From Bradyrhizobium sp. CCBAU 53351 (GTDB taxonomy: Bacteria > Pseudomonadota > Alphaproteobacteria > Rhizobiales > Xanthobacteraceae), in assembly GCF_015291745.1 (NCBI RefSeq), contig NZ_CP030059.1, forward strand, positions 7,157,501 through 7,221,500: a stretch of 64,000 bases of DNA, given 5' to 3'. The notes beneath the pieces were generated by a model. That model was not told where the DNA came from. It did no database searches and worked only from the letters and a program-made list of their open reading frames with translations. Both the position numbers and the translations under genes were made by a program. Every line of letters begins with the position of its first letter. Position 1 is the stretch's first letter. Shown here piece by piece: positions 1-7,968 of the stretch.

Positions 1-826
1 TCGCGGTCAGCACCGCGACCGCCACCGCGGCGCGCTCGCGGCCGATCACGGGATCGAGAAACGAGATCAGGTGCACGATGAAGCCGACCTGCGCGAACAG
101 CACGAGCGCGAATGCAATCGTCACCGAGAGGAAGCCGACGTCACGCAGCGCCCAGGCGCGGATCTGCGCCGATGATTGCACCTTCGTCTTCGTCGCCGCG
201 TGCCGGCCGTGGGACGCGGGCGGCCGGCCGACGACGAACAGGATCACCGGCAGAAGCAGCACCAGCATGGCGCCGGCCGCGGCGTACATCGCGCTGGCGA
301 AGCCGACATGACCGATCAGGGTGACCAGCAGCGGCACGCCGACGATGCCGCCGAAGCTGGCGCCGTTGAGCGCGAGGCTGATCGCCATGCCGCGCTTGCG
401 GTCGAACCACAGGCTGATCGTGTTGGTGATCATGGCGAGGCTGGTGCCGGCCCAGCCGAAGGCGAGCACGGCATCGGCGAGATAAAGCTGCCACGGCTCG
501 CGCACCGCGCCGATCGCGACGCTCGCTGCCGCCATCGCCAGCGTGCCGGCGACCAGGCTGAGGCGCGGACCATATTTTCGCACGGCTTCGCCGACGAAGA
601 CGACGAGCAGCGCGCCGAACAGATAGAAGAACGTCGTCCCGGAGGAGATTAGCGTGGTCGGCCAGCCCCGCGCGCGCTGCAGCTCGGCGACATAGACGCT
701 CTGGCCGTAGAAACCGAGCCCCCAGCCGAAGGTCGCGAGCAGGAAGCAGACCGCGACGATGCGCCAGCCTTCGTAACGGAGGGAGGATTCGTCGATGGGC
801 GCGGCGGTATGGGGATTGTCGAGCAT
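1..826 (-). CDS. MFS transporter, C-terminus cut by window edge
   Basis: Reading the minus strand from the ATG at 826 gives about 275 residues that stay open to the window start. The protein opens with a short polar tail and then alternates hydrophobic helices with short charged loops. The first helix region reads GWGLGFYGQSVYVAEL, and a cytoplasmic loop contains WFDRKRGMAISLALNGASFG, which fits the positively charged loop of major facilitator carriers. About seven or eight helices are visible, so roughly a third of the protein is missing. It is a proton- or solute-coupled inner-membrane carrier; the substrate cannot be told. A second carrier gene ends 140 bases upstream on the same strand, and the two are not obviously one operon. 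Confidence 0.85.
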   Translation of the reverse strand, partial: MLDNPHTAAPIDESSLRYEGWRIVAVCFLLATFGWGLGFYGQSVYVAELQRARGWPTTLISSGTTFFYLFGALLVVFVGEAVRKYGPRLSLVAGTLAMAAASVAIGAVREPWQLYLADAVLAFGWAGTSLAMITNTISLWFDRKRGMAISLALNGASFGGIVGVPLLVTLIGHVGFASAMYAAAGAMLVLLLPVILFVVGRPPASHGRHAATKTKVQSSAQIRAWALRDVGFLSVTIAFALVLFAQVGFIVHLISFLDPVIGRERAAVAVAVLTA

Positions 827-966
827 TTGCGCCGGTCTTTCATTCCCCCGCGAGCGCCGTGCTTTCGCGCTCGCTGTTCATGACAAGCATCACGTAACAA
901 CCGAGCGTCCGAAAATCACTTCGACGGCGATCGAACTGTCAACGCTGCTGACAACCTCCTGCCAGC

Positions 967-2214
967 TCACACCGCGTCCGGGAACTCGCCGATCGCGGCC
1001 TCCAGCCGCGCCCTGCGGCGGCGGGCCCAGGAGACCAGCGAGAGCACGACGAGACCGAGAATCACCGGCGGGAACACCACCAGGTTCACCGCCGACCAGC
1101 CGGAGCTGGCGAGCAGCTGCCCGGAGGAGAACGAGCCGATCGCCATCATGCCGAACACCAGGAAGTCGTTGAAGGCCTGCACCTTGTTGCGCTCCTGCGC
1201 GCGGTGGGTCTCCAGCACCAGCGCGGAGGCGCCGATGAAGGAGAAATTCCAGCCCACGCCGAGCACGACCAGCGTCGCCCAGAAATGCATCGCCGTGAGG
1301 CCGGAGAGTCCGATGCCGGCAGCACCGGCTTCCAGCAGCAGGCCGGCGGCCACGACCTTCGGGGCTCCGAAGCGGGCGATCAGCGTGCCCGTGAAGAAGC
1401 TCGGCCCGTACATGGCGACGATGTGCCATTGAATGCCGAAATTGGAATCGGACACGGACAGGCCGCACATCTTCATGGCGAGCGGCGCCGAGGTCATCAC
1501 CAGGTTCATCATGGGATAGGAGATGACGCCGCACAGCGCCGCGGCGATGAAGCGGGGCTGGGTCACGATGGTGAGCAATGGCCGGCCGCCATGCAGATCG
1601 GCCGGCGCGGGCTTCGGGATATCGACGCCGGCGACGATGCCCATCGCGACAAGCGCCACGGCGGCCTGCACCAGGAAGCTGAAGGCGAACAGATAAGGCT
1701 GCCAGACATCCATGGTCCATTGCACGAGCTGCGGACCGAGCACGCCGGCGAACACGCCGCCCGCCATCACCCAGGACACCGCCTTGGGCCGGTAGGCCGC
1801 GCTGGCGCCGTCGGCAGCGGCGAAGCGATAGGATTGTGCGACGGAGCCGTAGAGGCCGCCGAGGAAGGTCGCGATGCAGAACAGCGCGAACGAGCCGTGC
1901 AGGATCGCGAACGAGCCGAGCAGCCCGGTCAGCGCGCCGAGGCCCGTGCCGATGACGAAAGCCACGCGGCGGCCGAAACGGCGCGAGATCGCGCCGGTCG
2001 GCAGCGTGCCCGCTGCGAGCCCCAGCACGTACATCGACAGCGGCACGGTCGCCAGCGACATGTCCGGTGCAAGCGTCGCGCCGACGATCGAGCCGGTGGC
2101 GAAGATCACGGCCGAGTTGGCGCCGGTCAGCGCCTGCGCGGCGGCCAGGCGCACCACATTGGCGCGCGCGCGGGCGTCCTCGGCAATCTCGTGGGTTGAA
2201 GTCACGTCAAGCAT
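967..2214 (-). CDS. MFS transporter
   Basis: A 415-residue polytopic protein of the length usual for 12-helix major facilitator carriers. After a polar N-terminal tail, helix 1 contains AQALTGANSAVIFATG. The loop between helices 2 and 3 carries RRFGRR, the basic part of MFS motif A, preceded by helix 2 (MYVLGLAAGTLPTG). A central loop near residue 200 separates two six-helix halves, and the C-terminus is a short basic tail (ARRRRARLEA). The ATG at 2214 faces the peptidase gene at 2403 across a 188-base gap that must hold both promoters. The substrate is unknown. Confidence is high for the family and low for any specific role. Confidence 0.9.
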   Translation of the reverse strand: MLDVTSTHEIAEDARARANVVRLAAAQALTGANSAVIFATGSIVGATLAPDMSLATVPLSMYVLGLAAGTLPTGAISRRFGRRVAFVIGTGLGALTGLLGSFAILHGSFALFCIATFLGGLYGSVAQSYRFAAADGASAAYRPKAVSWVMAGGVFAGVLGPQLVQWTMDVWQPYLFAFSFLVQAAVALVAMGIVAGVDIPKPAPADLHGGRPLLTIVTQPRFIAAALCGVISYPMMNLVMTSAPLAMKMCGLSVSDSNFGIQWHIVAMYGPSFFTGTLIARFGAPKVVAAGLLLEAGAAGIGLSGLTAMHFWATLVVLGVGWNFSFIGASALVLETHRAQERNKVQAFNDFLVFGMMAIGSFSSGQLLASSGWSAVNLVVFPPVILGLVVLSLVSWARRRRARLEAAIGEFPDAV

Positions 2215-2346
2215 CGGCTGTTCCGCCCAACGGGCTTGGTTGATTCCCGGGCACTATGGAGGGACGCGAGTGGGCGGGCAACCGGCGCAAACGGGCGCAG
2301 GCCATGCCGGTGGCGCAATCGGCTGGATGATAGCGGGCCCGCGCGC

Positions 2347-2376
2347 TTGACGGCTTGCGCTCGATCAAATCCTATT
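2347..2376 (+). promoter_or_regulatory. Possible sigma-70 type promoter of the S9 peptidase gene
   Basis: TTGACG at 2347-2352 matches five of six bases of the -35 consensus. CCTATT at 2371-2376, 18 bases further on, is a weak -10 of the kind often seen in alphaproteobacteria. A Shine-Dalgarno AGGAG (2390-2394) follows, eight bases before the ATG at 2403. This is a pattern match only; no start site is known. Confidence 0.35.
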
Positions 2377-2402
2377 CTCCGCGACTTCCAGGAGTTTCGC
2401 TC

Positions 2403-4472
2403 ATGACCGTCGACGACAGGCCCACGCTCAACGCTCCCGACGACGATCCCTTCCTGTGGCTGGAGGAGATCGAGGGCAAGCAGGCGCTCGATTTCGTCGA
2501 GCGGCAGAACGAGCTGACGCTGCAGGCGTTCGGCGGCAAAGCCTACGAGCACGACCGCGATGTGCTCGCGGCGATCTACGATCGGCCGGACAACATTCCC
2601 TATGTCACCCGGCGCGGCAATGACCTGCACAATCTCTGGAAGGACGCCGTCAATCCGCGCGGCCTGTGGCGGCGGACGACGCTGGCGGAGTTTCGTAAAG
2701 CAACTCCTGCATGGGAGACCATGCTGGACATCGACAAGCTCGCAGCGAGCGAAGGCGAGGACTGGCTGCTGAGCGGCATCGCCACGACGCCGGGAAGCTC
2801 ACGGGCGGTTCTGAGCCTGTCGCGCGGCGGCAGCGACGCGGTGACATTGCGGGAATTCGACCTCGGGACGAAGAGCTTTGTGGCGAACGGCTTCACGCTG
2901 CCGGAGGCCAAGGGCGGCGTCGATTGGCTCGATGCCGATACGCTGCTGCTGTCGAGCGCCCATGGCGAGGGCATGGCGACGAGCTCGGGTTATGCGCGGA
3001 CCGTGCGGCTGTGGCGGCGCGGCCAGCCTGTCGATCAGGCCGAGGTGATCATCGAGACCACCGCCGACCACATGGTGATCTATGGCAGCACTGACGACAC
3101 CGGGCCCGAGCCGCGCGTGTGGATCGTCGATCAGATCGACTTTTTCAATGGCGCGATCTGGCTGCGCGATGCGGCCGGCAGCATGACGAAGCTCGATCTG
3201 CCGACCGGCGTCTGGATGCAGGCCCATGGCGACTGGTTCGCGATCAAGCTGCGCAAGGACTGGCAGGTCGAGGGACGGACCTACGCCACCGACACCGTGC
3301 TCGGCATCTCGCTCTCGGCGTTCCTTGCCGGCAGCCGCGATTTCGCGGTGCTGTTCGAGCCGGCGCCGCGGCGCGCTCTGCAGGGTCTGTTCTGGGCGGC
3401 GGGCAAGCTCGTGCTGTCGATCCTCGACGAGCTGCGCCCGCACTTCGAGATCTGCACGCCGTCCGCCGCCGGCTGGCGCCGCGAGACGCTTGCTGGCCTG
3501 CCCGAGATCGGCGTCGTCGACGTCTGGGCGCTCGATCGTCATCCAAGCGAGAGCAACGGCGATCTGCTCGCCAATGTGCAGGATCCGCTCACGCCGCCCT
3601 CGCTGCTGCTGCTCGAACGCGGTGTCGCCAGCCCGACCGTGCTGAAGCAGGCGCCGAAGACCTTCACCGCCGACGGGCTCGTGGTGACGCAGCACGAGGC
3701 GATCTCGATCGACGGCGAGCGGATTCCCTATGTCCAGACCGGCCCGGCCAAGGAGACCGGCGATGCGCCGGTCTATATGAGCGCCTATGGCGGCTTCGCA
3801 CTCGCGGTGAAGCCGTATTACAATTCCTCGCTCGGCAAGCTGTGGCTGGAGCGCGGCGGCACGACGGTGCAGGCGAATTTGCGCGGCGGCGGCGAGTTCG
3901 GCACGCGCTGGCACGACGCCGGCCGGCTCGCAGGCAAGAAGCTCTCGCATGACGATTTCGCCGCGGTCGCCGCCGATCTCGTCCGCCGCGGCGTGACGCA
4001 GCCGAAGCGCATCGCAGCCCAAGGCGGATCGAACGGCGGCATCCTCATCACCAACATGCTGGTGCGCTATCCCGAGCGCTTCGGCGCGCTGTTCTGCACC
4101 ATCCCGCTGATCGACATGCGCCGCTACACCAAGCTGCTCGCGGGCGCGAGCTGGATCGCGGAATATGGCGACCCCGACAAGCCCGAAGAATGGGAGTGGC
4201 TGAAGACCTACTCGGCCTATCACAACGTGAAGGCCGGCCAACCCTATCCGCCGATCCTGATCGCCACCACGCGGCGCGACGACCGCGTCCATCCCGGCCA
4301 CGCGCGCAAGATGGCGGCGAAGCTGCAGGCGATGGGCTACGAGGCCTGGTTCTACGAGCCGGCCGCCGGCGGTCACGGCTACGGCAAGGACAACAAGGAA
4401 CGTGCGGGATTCGAGGTGCTGGGCTTCCGGTTCTTAAAGGAGAAGATCGGGTGGAGGGATGGTGAGGGCTGA
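2403..4472 (+). CDS. Prolyl oligopeptidase family serine peptidase (S9A)
   Basis: The product is 689 residues, the usual size of S9A enzymes, with an N-terminal beta-propeller region followed by an alpha/beta-hydrolase domain from about residue 430. The catalytic triad is readable: the nucleophile Ser543 in GGSNGG, Asp626/627 in TRRDDRVHPGHA, and His658 in GGHGYG. There is no signal peptide, so it is probably cytoplasmic and cleaves short peptides. I chose the ATG at 2403 over an in-frame upstream start because AGGAG lies eight bases before it and the family N-terminus (DDPFLWLEEIEG) begins soon after. It is transcribed divergently from the MFS gene and convergently with the methyltransferase gene. 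It could act on prolyl or basic-residue bonds; the specificity is not visible. Confidence 0.93.
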   Translation: MTVDDRPTLNAPDDDPFLWLEEIEGKQALDFVERQNELTLQAFGGKAYEHDRDVLAAIYDRPDNIPYVTRRGNDLHNLWKDAVNPRGLWRRTTLAEFRKATPAWETMLDIDKLAASEGEDWLLSGIATTPGSSRAVLSLSRGGSDAVTLREFDLGTKSFVANGFTLPEAKGGVDWLDADTLLLSSAHGEGMATSSGYARTVRLWRRGQPVDQAEVIIETTADHMVIYGSTDDTGPEPRVWIVDQIDFFNGAIWLRDAAGSMTKLDLPTGVWMQAHGDWFAIKLRKDWQVEGRTYATDTVLGISLSAFLAGSRDFAVLFEPAPRRALQGLFWAAGKLVLSILDELRPHFEICTPSAAGWRRETLAGLPEIGVVDVWALDRHPSESNGDLLANVQDPLTPPSLLLLERGVASPTVLKQAPKTFTADGLVVTQHEAISIDGERIPYVQTGPAKETGDAPVYMSAYGGFALAVKPYYNSSLGKLWLERGGTTVQANLRGGGEFGTRWHDAGRLAGKKLSHDDFAAVAADLVRRGVTQPKRIAAQGGSNGGILITNMLVRYPERFGALFCTIPLIDMRRYTKLLAGASWIAEYGDPDKPEEWEWLKTYSAYHNVKAGQPYPPILIATTRRDDRVHPGHARKMAAKLQAMGYEAWFYEPAAGGHGYGKDNKERAGFEVLGFRFLKEKIGWRDGEG

Positions 4473-4510
4473 CGGCCGCTTGATGGGTAAACGCGAGCGT
4501 CGGGTGGTGC

Positions 4511-4534
4511 ACCTCTCCCGCTTGCGGGAGAGGT
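4511..4534. repeat. Short perfect palindrome between convergent genes
   Basis: ACCTCTCCCGC (4511-4521) and its exact complement (4524-4534) form an 11-bp stem with a two-base loop. A related GGTGAGGGAGTGCACCTCCC tail lies at 4553-4572. This is one of the abundant intergenic palindromes of Bradyrhizobium-like genomes. Lying between two converging genes, it may also help end transcription, but no T-run follows it. Confidence 0.7.
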
Positions 4535-4579
4535 CGACGTGCGAGGCACGGCGGGTGAGGGAGTGCACCTCCCACGTAG

Positions 4580-5251
4580 CTAGCGCGCAAACACCAGCGT
4601 CAGATTGTTCGCAGGCATGTCGGTGGAATCGACGAGGCGGAGGCCTGTCGCTTTCGCGAGCGCCTCGACGTCACTGACGTCGCGGACGCCCCATTCCGGA
4701 TTGCCTTCCCGCAAGGAGGTGTCGAACACCGCATTGCTGAGCGCGGTGTGTTTGCCGTCGCGCTTGAAGGGGCCGTAGAGGAACAGCTTGCCGTCGGGAC
4801 GCAGATAGCGGCCGGCCCCGGCGAACAGGCCCTCGGCCACCGCCCAGGGCGCGATGTGGATGACATTGGCGCAGAACACGGCGGCAAGGCTCGTCGGTGC
4901 CTGCCCGTTCTTCATCTCCACGCACCAGTCGGGATCGGTGAGATCGATGCGCAGGGGCGGGCGGATATTCGGCAGGCCCGCATACACGCGCCAGGCCTCG
5001 ATGCTCCTGAGATGGCGCTGATTGAGGTCGCTCGGCCACCAGATCAGGCCGGGCGTGTGGCGGGCGAAATGGACCACGTGCTGGCCGGTTCCGCTGCCGA
5101 GTTCGACCACGTTGCCGGTCAGCCCGGCGAGTTGCTTTTCGAGCGCAGCCCAGATCGGCACGTGATTGCGATGGAACGCCGGCGCATCGAGCCGCCCGTC
5201 CGGCTCGACCCGCCCACCATCCCTGCCAAATTCGACGACATATTCAGCCAA
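4580..5251 (-). CDS. DUF938 family SAM-dependent methyltransferase
   Basis: The protein carries the class I methyltransferase glycine motif VVELGSGTGQHVVHFA near residue 45, followed by WWPSDLN and FCANVIHIAPW, a set characteristic of DUF938 proteins. The annotated start is the TTG at 5251, which gives 223 residues beginning (M)AEYVVEFGRDGG, the expected family N-terminus. An ATG at 5299 in the same frame would add 16 residues that do not look like this family. The methyl acceptor is unknown for the whole family. It stands alone on the minus strand, divergent from the sox genes. Family assignment is firm, the start moderately so. Confidence 0.85.
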   Translation of the reverse strand: MAEYVVEFGRDGGRVEPDGRLDAPAFHRNHVPIWAALEKQLAGLTGNVVELGSGTGQHVVHFARHTPGLIWWPSDLNQRHLRSIEAWRVYAGLPNIRPPLRIDLTDPDWCVEMKNGQAPTSLAAVFCANVIHIAPWAVAEGLFAGAGRYLRPDGKLFLYGPFKRDGKHTALSNAVFDTSLREGNPEWGVRDVSDVEALAKATGLRLVDSTDMPANNLTLVFAR

Positions 5252-5487
5252 GCGAGATCCCCAAAATATGTGAAACAACAACGAAGGCCTGAGGGCCAAA
5301 CGCCCCTAGAATAATTTGCTAGCGCCAACCCGCTTGATGAACGAACTATCTCATCGGTTGCAATGCGCAGGATATTAACTCCATTTTGCTGCGTGCATAG
5401 TCTTGATTGTCAGGCGGTGCCCTTTGTGCTTTGGAACGCCTATATTTCCACAAACGAGATCATCGACATAACGCTCGGGACGATGCC

Positions 5488-5844
5488 TTGACCGCCATTC
5501 CTTGCAAGCCTGCCATCCTGGTGGCGCTGGCCTTCGCCGCCGCCGCTTCCGTGGCCCCGGCGCAGGCGCAATCCGCTGTGGCCGACGGCCAGAAGCTCGC
5601 CTTCGACCGCGGCAAGGGCAATTGCCTGACCTGCCACGTCATCAAGGGCGGCGACCTGCCGGGGACGATCGGTCCGGAACTGAAGGACCTCAAGGCCAAG
5701 TATCCCGATCGAAACGAGCTCACCGCGATCATCTTCGACGAGACCAAGCGCAATCCGCAAACCATGATGCCGCCGTTCGGCCGGAACCGGATTTTGACCG
5801 AACAGGAGATCAGCGCGATCGTTGATTTCCTGCAGACCCTGTAA
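5488..5844 (+). CDS. soxX: SoxX, monohaem cytochrome c of the Sox system
   Basis: This is the small cytochrome partner of SoxA. SoxXA joins thiosulfate oxidatively to the carrier SoxY in the periplasm. From the TTG at 5488 the product is 118 residues: a signal peptide (hydrophobic core CKPAILVALAFAAAA, cleavage after AQAQ), one haem site Cys46-Leu-Thr-Cys49-His50, and a methionine ligand in TMMPPFGRN near residue 93. The frame remains open upstream to a TTG at 5407, but that extension lacks signal-peptide character. soxY follows after 25 bases. A TATATT box at 5441-5446 is a possible -10 element; I could not pair it with a -35. Confidence 0.9.
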   Translation: MTAIPCKPAILVALAFAAAASVAPAQAQSAVADGQKLAFDRGKGNCLTCHVIKGGDLPGTIGPELKDLKAKYPDRNELTAIIFDETKRNPQTMMPPFGRNRILTEQEISAIVDFLQTL

Positions 5845-5869
5845 CGGCCGGCTGCCCAGGAGATTTGAG

Positions 5870-6361
5870 ATGACCACGACCACCGGCCCGCTTGCGACGA
5901 GGCGCCTGATCCTTCAGGGCGCGGCCTGCGTCGCACTGCTCGGCCTCGGCAATCTGCCGTTCGCGGCGAGCCCCGCGCGTGCCGCCGCCAACGACAAATA
6001 TCCTGAAGAGGCCTTCAAGCAGAAGAACGAGGCCGACGCGATCAAGGCGCTCTATGGCAAGACCGCCGAGCCCTCCGACAAGGTCAAGCTGGATGCGCCG
6101 GAGATCGCCGAGAACGGCGGCGTGGTGCCGGTGTCGGTGACGACGACGCTCGACAAGGTGAGCTCGATCTCGTTCTTCGTAACCGAGAACCCATACGCGC
6201 TCGCGGCGTCCTACAAGATCGCCGAGGGCACGATTCCTGCTGTCGCCAACCGATTGAAGATGGCCAAGACCACCAAGCTGGTCGCCATCGTCGAGGCTGA
6301 CGGCAAGCTCTACAGCGCGACCAAGGAAGTGAAGGTCACCGTCGGCGGCTGCGGCGGCTAG
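5870..6361 (+). CDS. soxY: SoxY, sulfur-carrier subunit
   Basis: SoxY carries the sulfur substrate covalently on a C-terminal cysteine throughout the Sox cycle. The 163-residue product ends in the swinging-arm motif VGGCGG, whose cysteine is the attachment point. The N-terminus contains TRRLILQGAACVALLGLG, a twin-arginine-like signal consistent with export of the folded SoxYZ pair. AGGAGA (5858-5863) lies seven bases before the ATG at 5870, which fixes the start. It sits 25 bases after soxX and 13 before soxZ in a clear operon. Confidence 0.95.
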   Translation: MTTTTGPLATRRLILQGAACVALLGLGNLPFAASPARAAANDKYPEEAFKQKNEADAIKALYGKTAEPSDKVKLDAPEIAENGGVVPVSVTTTLDKVSSISFFVTENPYALAASYKIAEGTIPAVANRLKMAKTTKLVAIVEADGKLYSATKEVKVTVGGCGG

Positions 6362-6374
6362 GAGGATCGGTCCG

Positions 6375-6686
6375 ATGGCATCAAGCATTCGCGTGCGCGC
6401 AACATCCAACGGCGACATCACCGAGGTGCAGGCGCTGATCCAGCACCCCATGGATACCGGCCTCGTCAAGAATCCCGCCGGCGAACTGATCCCCGCGCAT
6501 TACATCCAGCAGCTGAAATTCGAATGTAACGGCAAGGACGTCTTTGTCGCCGATTGGGGCACCGCGGTCTCCAAGGACCCCTATGTGAAGTTCAGCTTCA
6601 AGGGCGCCAAGAAGGGCGACGAGCTCAAGATCTCGTGGACCGACAACAAGGGTGCGTCGGATACGACCACCGCGAAGATCGCGTGA
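6375..6686 (+). CDS. soxZ: SoxZ, partner of SoxY
   Basis: A 103-residue protein with the immunoglobulin-like fold typical of SoxZ. It starts MASSIRVRATSNGDITEVQA and carries the family segment LIQHPMDTGLVKN. It has no signal peptide, as expected, because SoxZ is exported as a passenger with SoxY. GGAGG at 6361-6365 precedes the ATG by nine bases. Its stop codon overlaps the soxA start (TGATG at 6684-6688), which implies translational coupling. Confidence 0.95.
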   Translation: MASSIRVRATSNGDITEVQALIQHPMDTGLVKNPAGELIPAHYIQQLKFECNGKDVFVADWGTAVSKDPYVKFSFKGAKKGDELKISWTDNKGASDTTTAKIA

Positions 6687-7549
6687 TGAAGACCCGCACC
6701 TGCCTGCTGCTTGGCTCGCTCAGCGCCGCGCTCGTCGCTTTCGCCCTCACCTCTCCGCGCGTCGTCGCGGCCGACAAGGTCGATCCCGTCGCCGACGCCA
6801 AGGCGTTCCAGAACTTCTTCTTCCAGAAGTTTCCTGATGTGAAGCACGAGGACTTCGTCAACGGTCCCTATTCCATGAACGCCGATCTGAAGCGGCAATG
6901 GCAGGAGAAGGAAGAATTCCCGCCTTACGAGTTCGCGCTCGATGCCGGCAAGGAGATGTTCGCGACGCCGTTCAAGAACGGCAAGACCTATGCCGACTGC
7001 TTCCCGAATGGCGGCGTCGGCATCCGCCAGAACTATCCCTATTTCGACACGAAGGAAGGCAAGGTCGTCACGCTGGAGCTCGCGCTCAACCGCTGCCGCG
7101 AAGCCAATGGGGAAGCGCCCTACTCCTACGTCAAGGACGAGATGGCCTCGCTGACCGCGTACATGGCCTACACGTCGCGCGGCAAGCTGATGGACATCAA
7201 GATTCCCGATGATCCGCGTGCGCTCGAAGCCTTCGAAAACGGCAAGCGCTATTTCTACACCCGTCGCGGCCAGATGAATTTCTCCTGCGCGAGCTGCCAT
7301 GTGCAGAGTCCGGGCGAGCGCATCCGCGCCGAGATCCTGGCGCCGGCGCTCGGCATCCTGAACGCGATGCCGATCTACCGCTCCGAATGGAGCGGCATGG
7401 GCACGACCAGCCGCCGCTTCGTCACCTGCAACAGCCAGACTCGCGCAGTTCCGCTGGCGCCGCAGGCGGATGAATATCGCGACGTCGAATATTTCCTGTC
7501 CTACGTCGCCAACGGCCTGCCGATTTCGGGCCCGGGAGCGCGGCCATGA
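6686..7549 (+). CDS. soxA: SoxA, monohaem-type cytochrome c
   Basis: SoxA is the catalytic subunit of SoxXA and joins thiosulfate to the SoxY cysteine. The 287-residue product has a signal peptide (CLLLGSLSAALVAFAL, cleavage near VVAA), one CASCH haem site at residues 201-205, and the active-site cysteine ligand Cys248 in RRFVTCNSQTR. Where dihaem SoxA proteins carry a second CxxCH, this one has only Cys105 (ADCFPNG) and Cys137 (NRCREA), the pair that forms a disulfide in monohaem SoxA. The start ATG overlaps the soxZ stop, and the 3' end overlaps the soxK start. Confidence 0.95.
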   Translation: MKTRTCLLLGSLSAALVAFALTSPRVVAADKVDPVADAKAFQNFFFQKFPDVKHEDFVNGPYSMNADLKRQWQEKEEFPPYEFALDAGKEMFATPFKNGKTYADCFPNGGVGIRQNYPYFDTKEGKVVTLELALNRCREANGEAPYSYVKDEMASLTAYMAYTSRGKLMDIKIPDDPRALEAFENGKRYFYTRRGQMNFSCASCHVQSPGERIRAEILAPALGILNAMPIYRSEWSGMGTTSRRFVTCNSQTRAVPLAPQADEYRDVEYFLSYVANGLPISGPGARP

Positions 7550-7851
7550 AGCGGACACTTGCCTTGGCCATGCTGCTCGCGCTCGGCCTCGTGGCCACGG
7601 CGCGCGCGGCAAATGAAGCAGACTACAAGGCGGCCTACACCGCCGCAGAAGCCGCATCGAAGGAGGCTGCCGGCTTGCGCAACCAGTGGACCGTGACCGT
7701 CTCTGCGCTGGCCGCGGCCAAAAAAGCGGCGGATGGCGGCGATTTCGACCGCGCCACCGCCGCGGCCAAAGAGGCCGAGGCGCTGGCAAAGGCGTCGATC
7801 TTCCAGGCGACGTCCGAAAAAGAAGCCTGGAAGGCGATGGAAATCCGCTAG
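7546..7851 (+). CDS. soxK: SoxK-like SoxXA-binding protein
   Basis: A 101-residue secreted protein with signal peptide LALAMLLALGLVATARA. The mature part is predicted helical and alanine- and lysine-rich, and includes LRNQWTVTVSALAAAKKAAD and GGDFDRATAAAKEAEALAKA. That pattern and the position match SoxK/SAXB, the small protein that binds SoxXA and raises its activity in green sulfur bacteria and some proteobacteria. Assignment rests on length, motif flavour and position directly after soxA, with a four-base ATGA overlap (7546-7549). No cofactor-binding residues are seen. Confidence 0.75.
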   Translation: MKRTLALAMLLALGLVATARAANEADYKAAYTAAEAASKEAAGLRNQWTVTVSALAAAKKAADGGDFDRATAAAKEAEALAKASIFQATSEKEAWKAMEIR

Positions 7852-7862
7852 ACTGTTCGCTA

Positions 7863-7925
7863 GAGCTTCTTTTTGACGCGTTTTCTTCGCGCGAAGCGGT
7901 ATCCGCTTCGCTCGAAAACGCTCTG
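7863..7925. repeat. Interspersed palindromic repeat between soxK and soxB
   Basis: GCGAAGCGG (7891-7899) and CCGCTTCGC (7903-7911) form the perfect centre of a longer imperfect palindrome whose outer arms are CGTTTTC and GAAAACG. The unit is a known type of rhizobial intergenic repeat (recalled, not searched). It would form a hairpin in the sox transcript 44 bases upstream of soxB. Confidence 0.75.
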
Positions 7926-7968
7926 GTGCAACAGCCTTGCGATCACTGAGGGCGCGGAGAATTTTTGG

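Noticed and set aside
2799..4376. 525-codon open frame antisense to the S9 peptidase
   Set aside because: Arginine- and histidine-rich shadow; the peptidase triad is complete on the plus strand.
4511..4534. Rho-independent terminator
   Set aside because: The stem is strong but no T-run follows on either strand, and the sequence matches a dispersed repeat, so it is listed as a repeat.
7546..7851. A second small cytochrome in the sox operon
   Set aside because: There is no CxxCH motif; the alanine- and lysine-rich helical pattern fits SoxK instead.
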